From positions 3,584,300-3,648,299 of the forward strand of contig OU452230.1 of NCBI GenBank assembly GCA_911728455.2: a DNA stretch of 64,000 bases, in the 5' to 3' direction. Under the pieces are notes generated by a model. The model saw only the letters and a program-made list of their open reading frames with translations. It was not told the DNA's origin and searched no databases. Source of the DNA: Marthasterias glacialis (taxonomy: Eukaryota; Echinodermata; Asteroidea; Forcipulatida; Asteriidae). The translations under genes were made by a program, and so were the position numbers. Within the stretch, counting starts at the first letter, position 1, and each line of letters opens with the position of its first letter. Positions 49,266 through 61,148 of the stretch are shown in pieces.

Positions 49266-49484
49266 TGTTGCTATTTCTGGTACCAGTAACTCATCATCAT
49301 GTAGTCCATGAATGTGGTGTATTTTTTCCCACAGAAATTCATGACCGACCGTGAGACACATTTCTTTAGTAAAAAATAAAAAAGAAACGCGGTTTGTACT
49401 GAAACCATTATAATGGTTCAGTGTTCAACGAAAACAATAATTGCAGGGAACTAACAACAAAGAGGGCGTTCTTTTGATCGCTTT

Positions 49485-49997
49485 GATGTACACCACACAA
49501 TAAGCTCTCGTATCAACCAATGCTAAAATGCTAAATGTTTCAGAATCCTCCAAAAATATATTTGAAAGTCTCTCAGCCTCCTGCTATCGAATCAAATTGC
49601 CGACAACTAATTGTCTTGTTTCTTTTCAATTCTTAGTAGATTGGCCGTTGAACCTTTGAGCTACGCTCATCCAAAATGAAAACACCCCTGAACGAGTAAA
49701 CTGGCCAAACTCCATTTTGGAAAAAGGTCCCTACACTTGCCAGCAAAACAGGGCAATTTTCAGAAGACTTTGTATTGGTACCTAAAATGCTTCGGTTTGA
49801 AAGCCAACAACACCAGGGGCACAGTATTGGACAATTTTTTAACAATCCTTAAAAGCNNNNNNNNNNNNNNNNNNNNNNNNNNNNNNNNNNNNNNNNNNNN
49901 NNNNNNNNNNNNNNNNNNNNNNNNNNNNNNNNNNNNNNNNNNNNNNNNNNNNNNNNAAAAGCCACGACCTTCAAGTTTGTGATTTACATACAAAGTT
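49485..49997 (-). mobile_element. Inverted partial copy of element 53659-54259, containing the assembly gap
   Basis: Read on the minus strand it follows 53765-54167 from CCCACAACTTT through TACTCGTTCAGGGG to CATTTAGCATTGGTT. The match continues on both sides of the N run, so the gap splits a repeat. Confidence 0.75.
49857..49956. other. Assembly gap (100 N)
   Basis: Exactly 100 N, the conventional size for an unknown gap. The flanks end AAAAGC and begin AAAAGC. Confidence 0.98.
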
Positions 49998-51314
49998 GTG
50001 GGCTTATATTTTATACACTGCGCATGGTGTTCTTTCTGTTTAGTATATAGGGCACTCTTTGGACTTGTTAGGAGCGTAAGGAGTTCGGGATGTCTTCTTG
50101 GGAAGTCTACTTTCTACGTGCATCGGCAAAGGACTGGTGACCGATTTAGGACTAGCTCCCTTTTAATTGAAATCGCTAAAAAAATATGTAAAGCGTCAAC
50201 ATTTTGTGACATGGTCGTGTCTGAGAAAGCAATCCATTTGCAGAAGACGAAGTCCAACTTAAATGGTTGAATATAAGAACAGTCGATCGTTTCCATGGTT
50301 GAAGTGACGAGGCCCAGTTTCCTTTTTTTACTCGAGTGCATGTTACACTTTATTTCCCACAAATAACAAGATACCCCAAGCTCATATTTTGATGATGGGT
50401 TGATTGTATGCCTCATAGTAAAAGGAGCTGGCAAAATATCCGCAAAAAATCAAAGTTCTCAATGTCACTGTTTAGCAACGAGGGAATCCAAAATGGTCGC
50501 CCACGTCATGTCGAGCAAATGCAAATAAATGCCAGTCGTTTGTTTAAAACGACTGGCCGATTTAAATAACCCAGCTTAATGGTTAGCGGCAGACCTTTCT
50601 TTTGTTTACAATCACTGACCACCATTTTGTGTGGGAGGCATTGAGTATCACGAAATGTATAGCCTGGCTTGGCAAAATGTAAGCCTTTTTAGCCCCCCCC
50701 CCCAAATAATAAAATGAAAATAAATAAATAAATAGATAAATAAGATAAAAAAGAAAAAAAAAATGAAAAAGAAAAAAAAAGCTATGCCTTTAAGTTTACT
50801 TTTTGTTTTGGACAGTAAATTTAACCTATGTGTATTCATTTGATATCCTGGTTGGTCAAACAATAAACTGTTGTATTTTTTGCAGTAAAGGCCGCCCATA
50901 CTTTAGCCAAGTTAACCATGGTTGTCAAAACTCGCGGTTGTGACTTTGCAAAAGAAATGTCTATACTTCTCGTAACAGGGATGTAATTATGCAATTAGTT
51001 ATGTTTTCAAGTCAATTCTTTGTCGCCTGCGAGTGCATTGATTGCACGCAGGAAGCTTCCCACTTCCGTTCTAAAGCTGGTACACAATTTAAGTTTAGAA
51101 TTAATTTTCCTGCGTCTCGGCACCGTCATTTCCATGGAAGTGGTAGATTCATTCAGGGGACTGATAAATCATTAAACAATAATTATTATTTTCTAACAAC
51201 TTTAACAAATTTAAGCATTGGTGGAATATGTAGCCAAATTAAAGCTTAACGACTTTTTGTCTAATTACAGTGATTGATTTAGGCCACTCTGAATTTTGGG
51301 TTTTATTATTAATC

Positions 51315-51680
51315 AGTGGCGTAACTGGGGGGGGGGGGGGGGGGGGGGCGGGGGGGCACGGAGGCACGTTTCCCCCAAACTGATGTCCGTGACCCCTGGG
51401 TGCCCCCATTTGAAATCCGGACTTTAATAATACCAGAATAAAACGTACATTTTATGAGCTTTTATGTAGTAATTTCAATGTTTTTTAAAACTATTTTGTA
51501 TTATTTACACGCAGAATGTATTTTGTTTTACCTCAACGCGTCAGAAGAGCGCTGAAAAGGGGCCTGTTTTGGAAAAACACAAACGGAAACTACAGTTTTA
51601 ATTGGCCAAAAGTGCTCCCTAGGAATAATGGTGCACCCCCCCTTGTGCCCCCTAAAACTTTCCCTTAGTTACGGCGCTGT
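51315..51680. mobile_element. Foldback element, 'GGCGTAACT' family, complete copy
   Basis: It starts AGTGGCGTAACTGGGGG and ends CTTAGTTACGGCGCTG, inverted ends. A G tract of about 30 follows the left end. Copies lie at 60827-61148 (minus) and 49028-49265 (partial). Confidence 0.82.
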
Positions 51681-52129
51681 TTTGGAGCTAAATACAGTTT
51701 TTACATGGAGATAAAAATGAATGCATGTTCAAAGTGTGAGGCCCTTTACGATTTGGCGGATACGGTTACGGCTACGGCTACGGCTGGATCATCAAGTGTT
51801 GAAGTATGCGACGTCCATAGCAACACCCTTAGCAACAGCCGTAACTGTAGCCTTAGCCACCAAGTCAGGTACGGCCTAAATCTCCCACAGCAGGTTTTTT
51901 CGCGATCAATAACTTCCAAGTTTCTGGTTCATTTTATTGACCAACCTGCACTCATTAAAAGCTGCAGACATATGACAGGAGCAAGGGGATGTCATTCATC
52001 GCCCTTAATTCATACCAATATCCTTGTGCCCAACGTGCTGTTGCCATCAATGAAAATTTTTGAATTTCGTGTTATAATAAAATAATAATTTGGGTTGCTA
52101 ATCATCCTTACTTGCGGCTAAAAAGCTGC

Positions 52130-52267
52130 ATGGCGAAGGACGCGGCTAAAATGTTCGAGCTGCTGGCATGCAAAGGCGCCTTCGGCATCAACCCATACAT
52201 GACCACGGAGTACATAGTTTTTAAAAAGCTTTTTTGGGGGGTAACAACTGAAGTCGGTTGCATGTAA
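52130..52267 (+). CDS. Candidate 45-codon ORF, unrecognised
   Basis: ATG 52130 to TAA 52265: MAKDAAKMFELLACKGAFGI, then NPYMTTEYIV and a less protein-like end. The first 90 bases are GC-rich against an AT-rich background and read well as protein. There is no upstream TATA box or splice signal. It may be an exon fragment of a lost or unrecognised gene, or part of a mobile element. Confidence 0.25.
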   Translation: MAKDAAKMFELLACKGAFGINPYMTTEYIVFKKLFWGVTTEVGCM

Positions 52268-52499
52268 GTCTATGTTCAAATTCTCCTCCACTTGCTTCTC
52301 CGAAGCATTGTCACTCGTGAAACCTACAAATTTCTTAAAAATAAAATTGTTTGTGTTTGTGTGTTTCTTGTTTTTTTTGAAGAAAAAAAATCTTTACATG
52401 GAAAGCATTGAAGTGGTGCAGTTATATAAGCGAGGTTTGCCTCACTTACAGATTAACACATCTCAACTAGACTACCGAGATTGCCCGGTAGCAGGAGCA

Positions 52500-52700
52500 A
52501 TCTCGGCGGTCTAGTTGGTAAGACATCTACTCTACAATGGCAAAGGTCGTGGCTTCGAATCCCACCCCGAGTAATATGCCTGTGGAATTTGTTCCCCCAC
52601 ACAACTTGGGAAAGTACTGAGTATACAGTGTGTTCTTAGCACACATCGGTGTATGGGTGAAACACAAACGACACATCTCACGTTAACAACCAACCCGCAC
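52500..52700 (+). mobile_element. tRNA-derived SINE, second family
   Basis: The head GGCGGTCTAGTTGGTAAGAC (A box) and GTGGCTTCGAATCCCACCCC (B box) is followed by the body TTGGGAAAGTACTGAGTATA. The same body occurs as a fragment at 15800-15870. Confidence 0.78.
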
Positions 52701-53658
52701 ATGTATTATCAGGAAACGAGTGGATTAAAGTCTATTCCAAAATCGTGCCACGGAGTCTCCCATTTTGATTGAATATAACAACCAAAATAACATGAATATT
52801 CATCAATCATTATTTTGTCAGAAGGAAAGTGCATACTTCGTGACTTGTTTGTCGAGCTCGTAAACAGTTGTAGGAGCTGGTCTTCGCGGAATGAGAAAAG
52901 TTCGATACAATGTTAACCAAAATTAAATCTGACTCGTCTAGCCAATTTTGGTTAAGAACCTCCATTAAAAATTGTAAGGGCAGACTCGAAATAAATGGAT
53001 CCATTACAGTGATGAATTGGGAGAAGCCGGGAAAATAATGAAGTGCATTTTGTAAAGACGAATTTTAACTTATTATTAATGTAGGCAATAAAACATCCTT
53101 AATTTGGGGAGGGGGGGGGGGGGGGATTGCACAGGCCTCCCTTTTTCCCCATCCCAGGAGAAGACTCTTTAAAAGCATCCCAACATGATAAATGATAGCT
53201 GTCAGAGTGTCTTGGTCCCCAAATGACTTGATAATGGTCAGACTGTTGGTTTCCTGTAAAAAATAAATATTTCTGAAAGACCGTGCCCGAGTTATTACGG
53301 TTTCTTTCGACGGGAAATTAGCTAGATCTCTGTTTGTTATACACACTATTTCTGCGTTAAGTCACAATACATCGACCATGATAATGATGTGATTCTTTTT
53401 TTTTCTGAATGATCTTTTTGACGTGATGTGTTGAGATTCGTTATTATCAAAAGTAAATCTCAACATAATTTAGAAAAAACAGATTTTGGGTTCCTGTGGT
53501 CATTGGAATTTGCGTATAACCACAGACAAACGTCCAGCATTGCTTTTCAAGCCGGTAGCTCAACTCCGGCTTTTATATAAAACAATACTTAACTTTTAGG
53601 CGACTCCAGGTATGGGTATGCAGTTGGATGCGTGTCAACGTTGAACCGTACGTCATCA

Positions 53659-54259
53659 ATGGGAGACTTTTGAGGCCGCTAGATGGCAGCAGACTTACCA
53701 GGTGGGTGCACTACACTAAATAGAGAGAAATCCGTGCGCTGAGCCTCATTAATAAAATGTAAACCCACAACTTTTTCTGTAAATCAAAGATTTGAAGGTC
53801 CTTGCTTTTATGGATTGCTAAAAAGTGGTCCAACATTGTGCCCCTGGGGTTGTTAACTTTCATCCTGGAGCATTTTGTGTAGACTGGCCCTCTAAAAATG
53901 GCCCTATGTTGCTTAACAGTGTAGGGTCATTTTTCCAAGATGAACTCTGGCCAGTTTACTCGTTCAGGGGTATTTTTATTTTGGGTCAGCCTGGCAAAAA
54001 TTCTCAACGGCTAACCTACTAAAAATTGAGAAGAAAAATGAAGTTCAGTCGTCAGAAAATATATTCGATTTGTTTTCTAGAGGCTGAGAGACCTTTAAGT
54101 ATTTTTGAGTATTTTTGAATATTTAGCATTTAGCATTGGTTACTATGGGAGCCTATTTAGTGTGGTGCATCCAGGTATATTCATTGTTCTCAGAAATGTG
54201 CGCATGCTCAAATTTACCAGGTCAGTCTGCTGCCACCTATCGTTCCAAAGTCTCCCAAT
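53659..54259. mobile_element. Foldback element, 'TGGGAGACTTT' family, 600-bp member
   Basis: The ends TGGGAGACTTTTGAGGCCGC with GATGGCAGCAGACT and AGTCTGCTGCCACCTATC with CCAAAGTCTCCCA are inverted repeats of about 36 bases. The interior has a second, inverted partial copy at 49485-49997. No transposase frame. Confidence 0.85.
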
Positions 54260-55440
54260 CAGACACGACCTTACTCATTCGGTCAGCAATTTATCGGATA
54301 TGATTTGAATGGGCTAAGCCGCTAGACAGCCCATCCGACCAAAGACATGCATAACTATCTTTTTAATATGCAATAGTGTATTACAGACTGAAAACGAAGG
54401 TGAACCACAGACACTGAGCTAGATTCGACTGAATTATTATTATGTATAACCTGCTCACATGAAGAAGCACCCCCAACAAGCAGATTATCTCATGGGGGTA
54501 GCTAAGTGCTTGTTTTAACAGACCATCCCATAACAAAAAGAATATAAAAGAAACAAGTAAAGAAACAACGGTTATTGGACTATGGCTCACTCACTAGAAA
54601 GTGATGAGAAACATGACCATATCACCACACTGTAGTCTGGTTTGCCCTAAACTGAGTCTTATTTAATGTACTTATTTACTTTACATCTGAAGGACTGCAT
54701 GCCCTGGTCAGTAATGTCTGAAACAGCTGGTGTAGGTTGTTTCAGATCTTCAAAGCTGCAAGAAAGAAAGCACCATCAAACCTTCGCAGTTCTTGCTGCA
54801 GTCGAACTTACATAATTCTTACTCTTAAACATAGTTCAGTAGCACACTGTTTTTTTTCTGGAAGGTTACCACCTCAAGATTGTTAACTATGTAGACCTTG
54901 CCAAGGTCTGTCTGATATGCCATCCTGTTTTTGTTCTCGTTCAAAGATGATCTTAGAACAAAGATCCATACAGAAGCGATATCGGCAATATCAATCTTGA
55001 AAAATAAGGGAATTAGGCTAATACGTGTTTCTTAATATTCATCTTGAGTTAGAACTATAGGTTTCGTTACAAACAGAAATCCTTTAAAATTATAAGAGCG
55101 TATTTTTGTGGTTTTAGAAAGCATTGATATTTTGAAAAGGGGATATACTGTATTCGCAAAATAGACTACACAGTACTATTGTTTTGTTACAGTACTGTGT
55201 ATTTGCAAATAAAGTCAGTAGCCCCTTCTCAACAGAAGCAATCCTTTCTAGAACCAAATATATACACTCACATAAATGAGAGCCTTTAGAGTGGACGCTG
55301 AATACCAAGTGTTCAATTCCCAACGGTTTTTACGTTAAAATGTGAACACGAGAATGCTTAAGTAGCCTTTGTGTGTCAACATCTTTCGGTCAACAAACTC
55401 CCCACAAAACTCGCCGATCTATATCCTCACCTAAATGACA
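54260..55440. other. Gene-free stretch
   Basis: AT-rich sequence. I see no gene, repeat or structured element. Confidence 0.6.
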
Positions 55441-55460
55441 TTATGATTGATTAGGGTACA

Positions 55461-55599
55461 TATAAATGTAACGTTCTAAAAGCCGCCTCTTTCAGTTACG
55501 CTTGGTTCAAAAAGTATGGACTTCCGATCGCGGTTTAGGGTCGCGCGTGTGTCGACGGCCGGGGTGATTCAACCTGTCGATGCAAATTTGATACATTTG
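55461..55599 (+). CDS. Candidate core promoter and first coding exon, unrecognised
   Basis: TATAAA at 55461-55466, an initiator TTCAGTT with A at 55494 (33 bases downstream) and ATG at 55516 form a well-spaced core promoter and start. The frame MDFRSRFRVARVSTAGVIQP continues with VDANLIHL and ends at a good donor, TTTG|GTGAGT (55600), in phase 0 after 28 codons. The exon is GC- and CpG-rich. Past the donor the frame loses protein character, as expected of an intron. I do not recognise the protein and found no second exon in the window. Confidence 0.4.
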
Positions 55600-55944
55600 G
55601 TGAGTATGTGCCGAAGATTTTTGTCGGTGAGTTTTATAGGAGATCGTGTTGAACTGTGCACACCCACGATTGTGTCTACAGCTGATACGATCAATGCGTT
55701 GCAGTTACATTTCTGTGTTGTCTCAGTGAAGATTGGAACACGTGGCTTCTTTTACATTGGGGTCACTGGTCACTTTAGTCTATTCTTGACATTATTTATT
55801 TCTCACATATCTGAGCCTTTTTCCTTTTAAGGAGCAGTACAATTATAACAACAAAAAGAAATGAATTTACTGATCTTCAGAAGAATTGGAAACAAAATAT
55901 GATTTGTTTAAAGATAATTTAAACTTCTCTGCATATAACTGGTA

Positions 55945-56220
55945 CCGTAGGTAGGTGATGGGATTGTGGCTTTGATGATACAAGCATGGAATTTGGCACA
56001 CAGTCAGAGTATGTCATGAGAAAGATATTTTGCTATAGGGCCATCTCACTTTGTCCTTTAAAAAAATGTTAGTAGAATAACAAAGTTATGGCAGCCATTT
56101 TGAACATTAAACATTGCTTGCTATTCTACCTATATCATCTGCGATAGTCCTATATAGCCAAATACTTCTCATGGCATACTGTGTGCCAAAATTCCACGCT
56201 TGTATCATCAGTGGCTCAAT
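55945..56220. mobile_element. Foldback repeat family 'GTATGTCATGAGAAAGATA', copy B
   Basis: It shares GGTAGGTGATGGGATTG, AATTTGGCACACAGTCAGAG, TATGTCATGAGAAAGATATT and the inverted right arm (TTCTCATGGCATACTGTGTG) with 18353-18752. Confidence 0.8.
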
Positions 56221-56619
56221 TCTCCAAAATGTTTACCCTTTCTGCCCCATTAAACACCCCTTAAAAGCCGGTTGTTTTTCCACTGGCAAATAATATGTAG
56301 GGTATCTGTTATTTTTAAAGCAGTGGTACGGATGTTAGATGCAGTAGTGCATCATTTACGAATGCAAACGATGCAAGGAGTCCATCTGTGCCACACTGGA
56401 CCAGTTAAACAGCCAACCATTATGTGTAAATCAATACCTGTATATTGGTGCAGTACATCTCGATTCAGAAGCACAATATGGGCCAGGTATGATATATTTG
56501 TGGGTTTAATTTCGTGAAGACAAAATTGAACCCGCCCCAAAACAATGGAGATATGATAACACAGTTTGGACCAATCGCATACGCACCGTCTAAGACAAAA
56601 AACAAACAAAAACAAACTA

Positions 56620-56900
56620 AAAAACAAGTAAAAAATACCATAGAAACGATAAAGGAAATGAAATGGAATTGGGCAGGGCACTTAGCAAGAGGGCAAGACA
56701 GCAGATGGACCATGAGACTCACAGCATGGCAACCCAGGACAGGCAGGAGAAGAAGAGGGAGACAGAAAATGAGATGGAGAGATGAAATCACAGCATACAT
56801 GAACACGGCAACATGGAGAGTGGAAAGAGAGGTCACAGTGTAGAACGGACTTTGCTGAAGGAGGGCTTCATCCAACAATGGATCCTGATGATGATGGTGA
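56620..56900 (+). pseudogene. LINE (non-LTR retrotransposon) 3' end fragment
   Basis: The frame reads IKEMKWNWAGHLARGQDSRW, then GRRRRGRQKMRWRDEI. This is the typical C-terminus of non-LTR ORF2 polyproteins (W.GH..R..D.RW, GR.R.GR...RW.D.I). A stop interrupts it at 56841, and the motif EGFIQQW continues in a shifted frame. GATGATGATGG right after is a typical microsatellite tail. RTE-like origin is plausible. The rest of the element is absent. Confidence 0.75.
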
Positions 56901-57334
56901 ATCAAGTTGTCGAAACCTGCTACGTGACTCTTCCATTTTCAACCGTTGTACTAAGAGACATACATTTACAGCCCCCTTTGAACCCTTTGTGTATAGCCAA
57001 GAACGATAGGCACTGACGCATGAGCCGGCGAGACACACCGATCAGTATGGTACCCTACGTCGTAAGCAAGGTTTGAAGAAAAAGGCGTCATCATTGCATG
57101 GAAACTGGTGTCTTTACGACACACACACGTGGTAAGACAAGCCTATGGGAGGAAATACACGATTAACTATGGTACGAAATCATAAGACAGGTTAGATTCA
57201 AACGCATGAAACTACTTACTATGACATAAACCTGCACGGTTACCAGCGATACGTTCGACATGGACCATTTATCCGAAAACCGATTTGGACTATTTAACAA
57301 AACTATGTCCAAGCCCGTTTACATCGACCCTTCG

Positions 57335-57440
57335 TCGTGTCTGCCAAACCAATGGTGTCCCACCCATTGTGTCCGACAAACCATTATGTGTCCGACAACC
57401 AATTGTGTCCGACTCAACTGTTGTGTGCCCGACAAACCTT
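57335..57440 (+). repeat. Short degenerate repeat, about 17-bp units
   Basis: CCATTGTGTCCGACAAA-like units occur five or six times. The core GTCCGACA resembles the TTCCGACA of the 42541-43575 minisatellite, possibly by chance. Confidence 0.6.
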
Positions 57441-60102
57441 ATCAGACATTATTCATGTCGGATGTACGTAGCCAAGGGCATCGATTGCTACCGAAAAGTG
57501 GGGGGGGGGGGGGGGGGGGCGGGGACGTGCGCGTGCAAGCCTTGGAAAATCGGAAATAGCTTGGCCAGAAATAGGCCCAAATTGCATTCCGCGCGTGGTC
57601 CATCTTTGTATGCGCCGCCGACAGGGCAATGTTTAATAAACACTAAATCATTTCACCCATTACCATTCGAACGTTATCGGTTCTTTGAAGAAAAATGTAT
57701 GAAAGACCCGAAACCACTCACGTTTACTTCCCCAAAATGCAGTATATTGTTGCTTTTTATTTGGGGGGGGGGGCATTTGCTATTCTATCCCCCACTCTAA
57801 CACATGTTAAAAATAAGATGGATATATAAAATAAATTGCATTTATAAACTGGATTACTTCAAGATAAAGTTTTGTGTATTGCCATTCAGAGCAAGATCAG
57901 ATTCAGATATATGTCTTGATAGCAGTACGGGATACGCTTTACAGTAATAAATAGTTCCAGAGACATTTTCTTGTAATCTGCACCTTCGGCAGATAAGCAG
58001 TCAATTCATGAAATCGTGCAGAAAAGTGCGACTGCGTCGAAATGTCAATACATTTCGGACACAGTGTCGCTCAAGTTGCTTCGTTTATCGTTTCGTGTCG
58101 TGACGAATGTATAACGTAATCATAAACCCGTTCAAACAGCCGCGATACGAGATGCTAAACAATATATTGAAATAGGACACTTGCTGTATCTACACATCGG
58201 CCTAGCATGTAGCTGCTCAAATACTCCAAAACACAGTCAATAAGTTGAAGTGGATTTGAACAAAAGCTTGAAATAGCTTCTCTTGTTTCGGCAGTTATTA
58301 CTAGAGGTGTTAAACATACACATGACTAATGAAGCCGGCGACAGACTATGTGGGTCACCGGAGTAGTTCATCAAGGGCATGTGGCGTCTGAGGCAAGGCC
58401 TTTACACGATATGAAACCATCGATTAAGAAGCATTTAATGAGTTTTTAAAGATCAATCAAAACCTCTTTTTTTTGGAAATCAACTACACTTAAAAGTGTT
58501 TTATTGATCCTTTCGTTGCGAATGGTCTGTTGACACATTCACCACTGTTTTATTCACTTTGGTTTAATGCATTGATAACTGAGTGGTCTCGCGCGTAAGT
58601 ACAGAGCCCCGAAAGGGACATTATGTTGAGAACAAATTTAAAGCATGAAGAACAATTTAGAGTTCTTTAATTCGTGCTCACGAGATAATTTCGTGAAAAA
58701 GTCATTGTCGGACATAATGGTGCCTACAACACAGCTGCCCGTTTTCATTGGTAAGTGAGGGCGACCTCTCTAGTGTAGGTTAAGCCAGTCATATAGCTGG
58801 CTCGACACAAGAACAAAAGAAGTGTCAAAACACAAAGTAAAATATTACGCTATACCTGGACGGTACAACACTGTTAAAATAAGATGAGTAATCAAAACTC
58901 ATTTTTGTATACATATTTAGGAAAATGTGAAAAAGTAACCTGTCGAAACGGCATTGATTTAATGATAATTTTTGTAACCAAGATAGTCAAGAGAATTAAG
59001 AACAGGTTCAAACATTAGTATCATATTGACCGAGCAGGGCAATGGTATGGTTAAACTATCTGCCAAGTAATGATTTAGCCCAAACACTCGTTTTGTATTT
59101 TTCTTTACGCAATAATCACTCAAACTGCAAAAATCTCTTTTGAAACGACCTTCATGTTGGTGACTTACAATCAAGCTTGTTCAAAAGCAATCAGAAGACG
59201 AGAAACGAAGCTTATTGTTTCACAAAGTTATGCACGGCAGTTAAAACTTTACCACTGGGAGTTTGAATAACCGAGGTTGTACCGGAGACGATGGGATGTC
59301 AACAATTTCTTTGATATTTGTGGTCTGTTCGAAGTGATTTCTTCAAAAAACAAAACAACGAAACTAAACAAAAACTAATCAAAACTGCGAACCCACCAAA
59401 TCCAACGAACTGTGCTGTATAAGAAAATGAGCGTTGGTCATTCAGTCAGGATCATTTTATGCTGCCACTGTTCTCTTCACCATGCACTTTCAAGACATTA
59501 CTACATTACAGCACATCACTAAAGGAGATTAGCCCGTTCGTCTTAACCACATTCCAACGAACATTATCGCAGACCGAACAAAACGAAGCGATCAATCTTC
59601 ACTGCACTTAGCTTGCCGGAAACGGGATCCTAAGAGGAAAAACGTGTGTTTACCCCAATGTTCAGTACATGTAGTGGAACCGTGCGTAAGTACAATATGA
59701 CATTTTTAAAAACAGATTAACGTCTGGGTTGTTATGATGATCCCACCAAAAGCAATTCCACTAACTTTGATGGACAGTTAACATGTGTGTATATTTTGCT
59801 TTGATTGGCTATCATTTTCCCGCTTATTTCTGGACCCCTTCCCATAATTCCATACTCCCCCTTTTTCTATAAATGGACCTGTTTCTATGTATGTGCTTGT
59901 TTATGCCTCTGACGAAGAACCTCTCTGGATCAAAAGCTATATAAGGCAGTTTGTTTTTTTGTTTTTGATTTTTAGGGTGGGGCCATATTATGCAGCTTCA
60001 AACGTCCTTTAATTAGTTTGCAAAGAAACAAATATTCAATTTGACTGATAAAGAAGTGCATTGTGAGGGCATATGACGAATTGTTGAGGGTTTGGACTGA
60101 GT
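57441..60102. other. Gene-free stretch
   Basis: G tracts at 57499-57519 and 57761-57770. The segment CTCTGACGAAGAACCTCTCT near 59910 resembles the conserved non-coding end of some retroelements. Otherwise nothing was recognised. Confidence 0.6.
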
Positions 60103-60665
60103 ATGAAAACAACATTTTGTAGGCCGCGAGGCGAACGGCCCGATCGATCTGCAAGACTTCAAGTGATGAACAAAATGGTGGGAAAGAGTGCGCGGGAAAA
60201 AAAACAGCAACAGTCTGCTGCTTCCACCCCTTTACGCGGAATAAAGGACGTGTTCGATGGGCTGTCGGAACTAAAAGGCAGTGTGGTAACGGGCTTGAAC
60301 GAGAGTCCTCAATTGCTAAATTCTTCGCTGGGATGGATGGAGTCTATCAAACCCTTGAGATTGAATTCACTGATGACGTCGGAACTCTGTGTGGTTCCCT
60401 CGCTCGATCTTCGATTTCAGGCCCGACGACCAGCGGTCCCTTTTCCCTCCCTAAAAGTCTTTTGGCAACTTATCTGTACCCAGTGCAACTGAGCATAAGT
60501 GAACTCAGCACAAGCGTGTCCTGTCAGTTGAATGCTTTCGCAGGGCACGCTAGACAGCCCGCGAAAAGCCAATTAATTACAGCGCCCCGCGAGCTGCTGT
60601 ATTGTGAACGTGATAGCAGTGATGAAAAACGAAGTGAAGCAAGAGAGTCGAGTAATACACACTGA
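60103..60665 (+). CDS. GC-rich coding-like island with two overlapping open frames, unrecognised
   Basis: Frame one: ATG 60103 to TAA-type stop near 60492 (129 codons), with MVGKSAREKKQQQSAASTPL and RGIKDVFDGLSELKGSVVTG. Frame two: open from 60123, just after TTTTGTAG (a possible acceptor), to TGA 60663 (180 codons), with MDGVYQTLEIEFTDDVGTLC and SLPKSLLATYLYPVQLSISEL. The first half of frame one and the second half of frame two look most protein-like. This suggests a single gene with a frameshift, or splicing around 60320-60340. The block is clearly GC-richer than its flanks. No known family was recognised. Confidence 0.38.
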
Positions 60666-60826
60666 CCAATCTGTCTGCAAAGTTCGGCCAGAATTTCGAA
60701 GTTTACTTTGGTATCTCTTCAAGGCACACACTAAGAAGTTGATTGAGAATGTATGGCAATCGGTCAGGTGACGAGGTTTTAGACTTGGCAGAAGCATATA
60801 TTTAGACATTACAAGTCGCCCCAACT

Positions 60827-61148
60827 GCAGCGTCATAACTAGGGTAAAACTTTAGGGGGCACAAAGGGGGAGCACTTTTTGCAAATTAAAACTGCTTTTT
60901 CCGTTTGTATTTTTCCTAAACAAGCCCCTTTTCAGCGCTCTTCTGATGTGTTAAGGTAAAACAAAATACATTCTGCGTGTAGATAATAAAACGAATAGTT
61001 TTAAAAACATTGAAATTATTACATAAAAGCTCATAAAATGTAACATTTTATTCCGGTAATTTTTAATCTCAAAGGTCCAGACTTCAAATGGGGGGGGGGG
61101 GGGGGGGGACACGTTCCCCACGTGCACCCCCCTTTAGTTACGCCATTG
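60827..61148 (-). mobile_element. Foldback element, 'GGCGTAACT' family, minus-strand copy
   Basis: It starts CAGCGTCATAACTAGGG and ends TAGTTACGCCATTG, with a 19-G tract near the right end. The interior (CTTTTCAGCGCTCTTCTGA, ACATTCTGCGTGTA) matches the reverse complement of 51315-51680. Confidence 0.85.

Larger units (their letters stand above)
49998..53658. other. Gene-poor stretch with repeats
   Basis: It contains a foldback element (51315-51680), a SINE (52500-52700), A/T-rich low complexity at 50705-50775, C/G tracts (50694-50702, 53107-53125), a run of GGCTAC words near 51760, and a small open frame at 52130. Nothing else was recognised. Confidence 0.65.
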
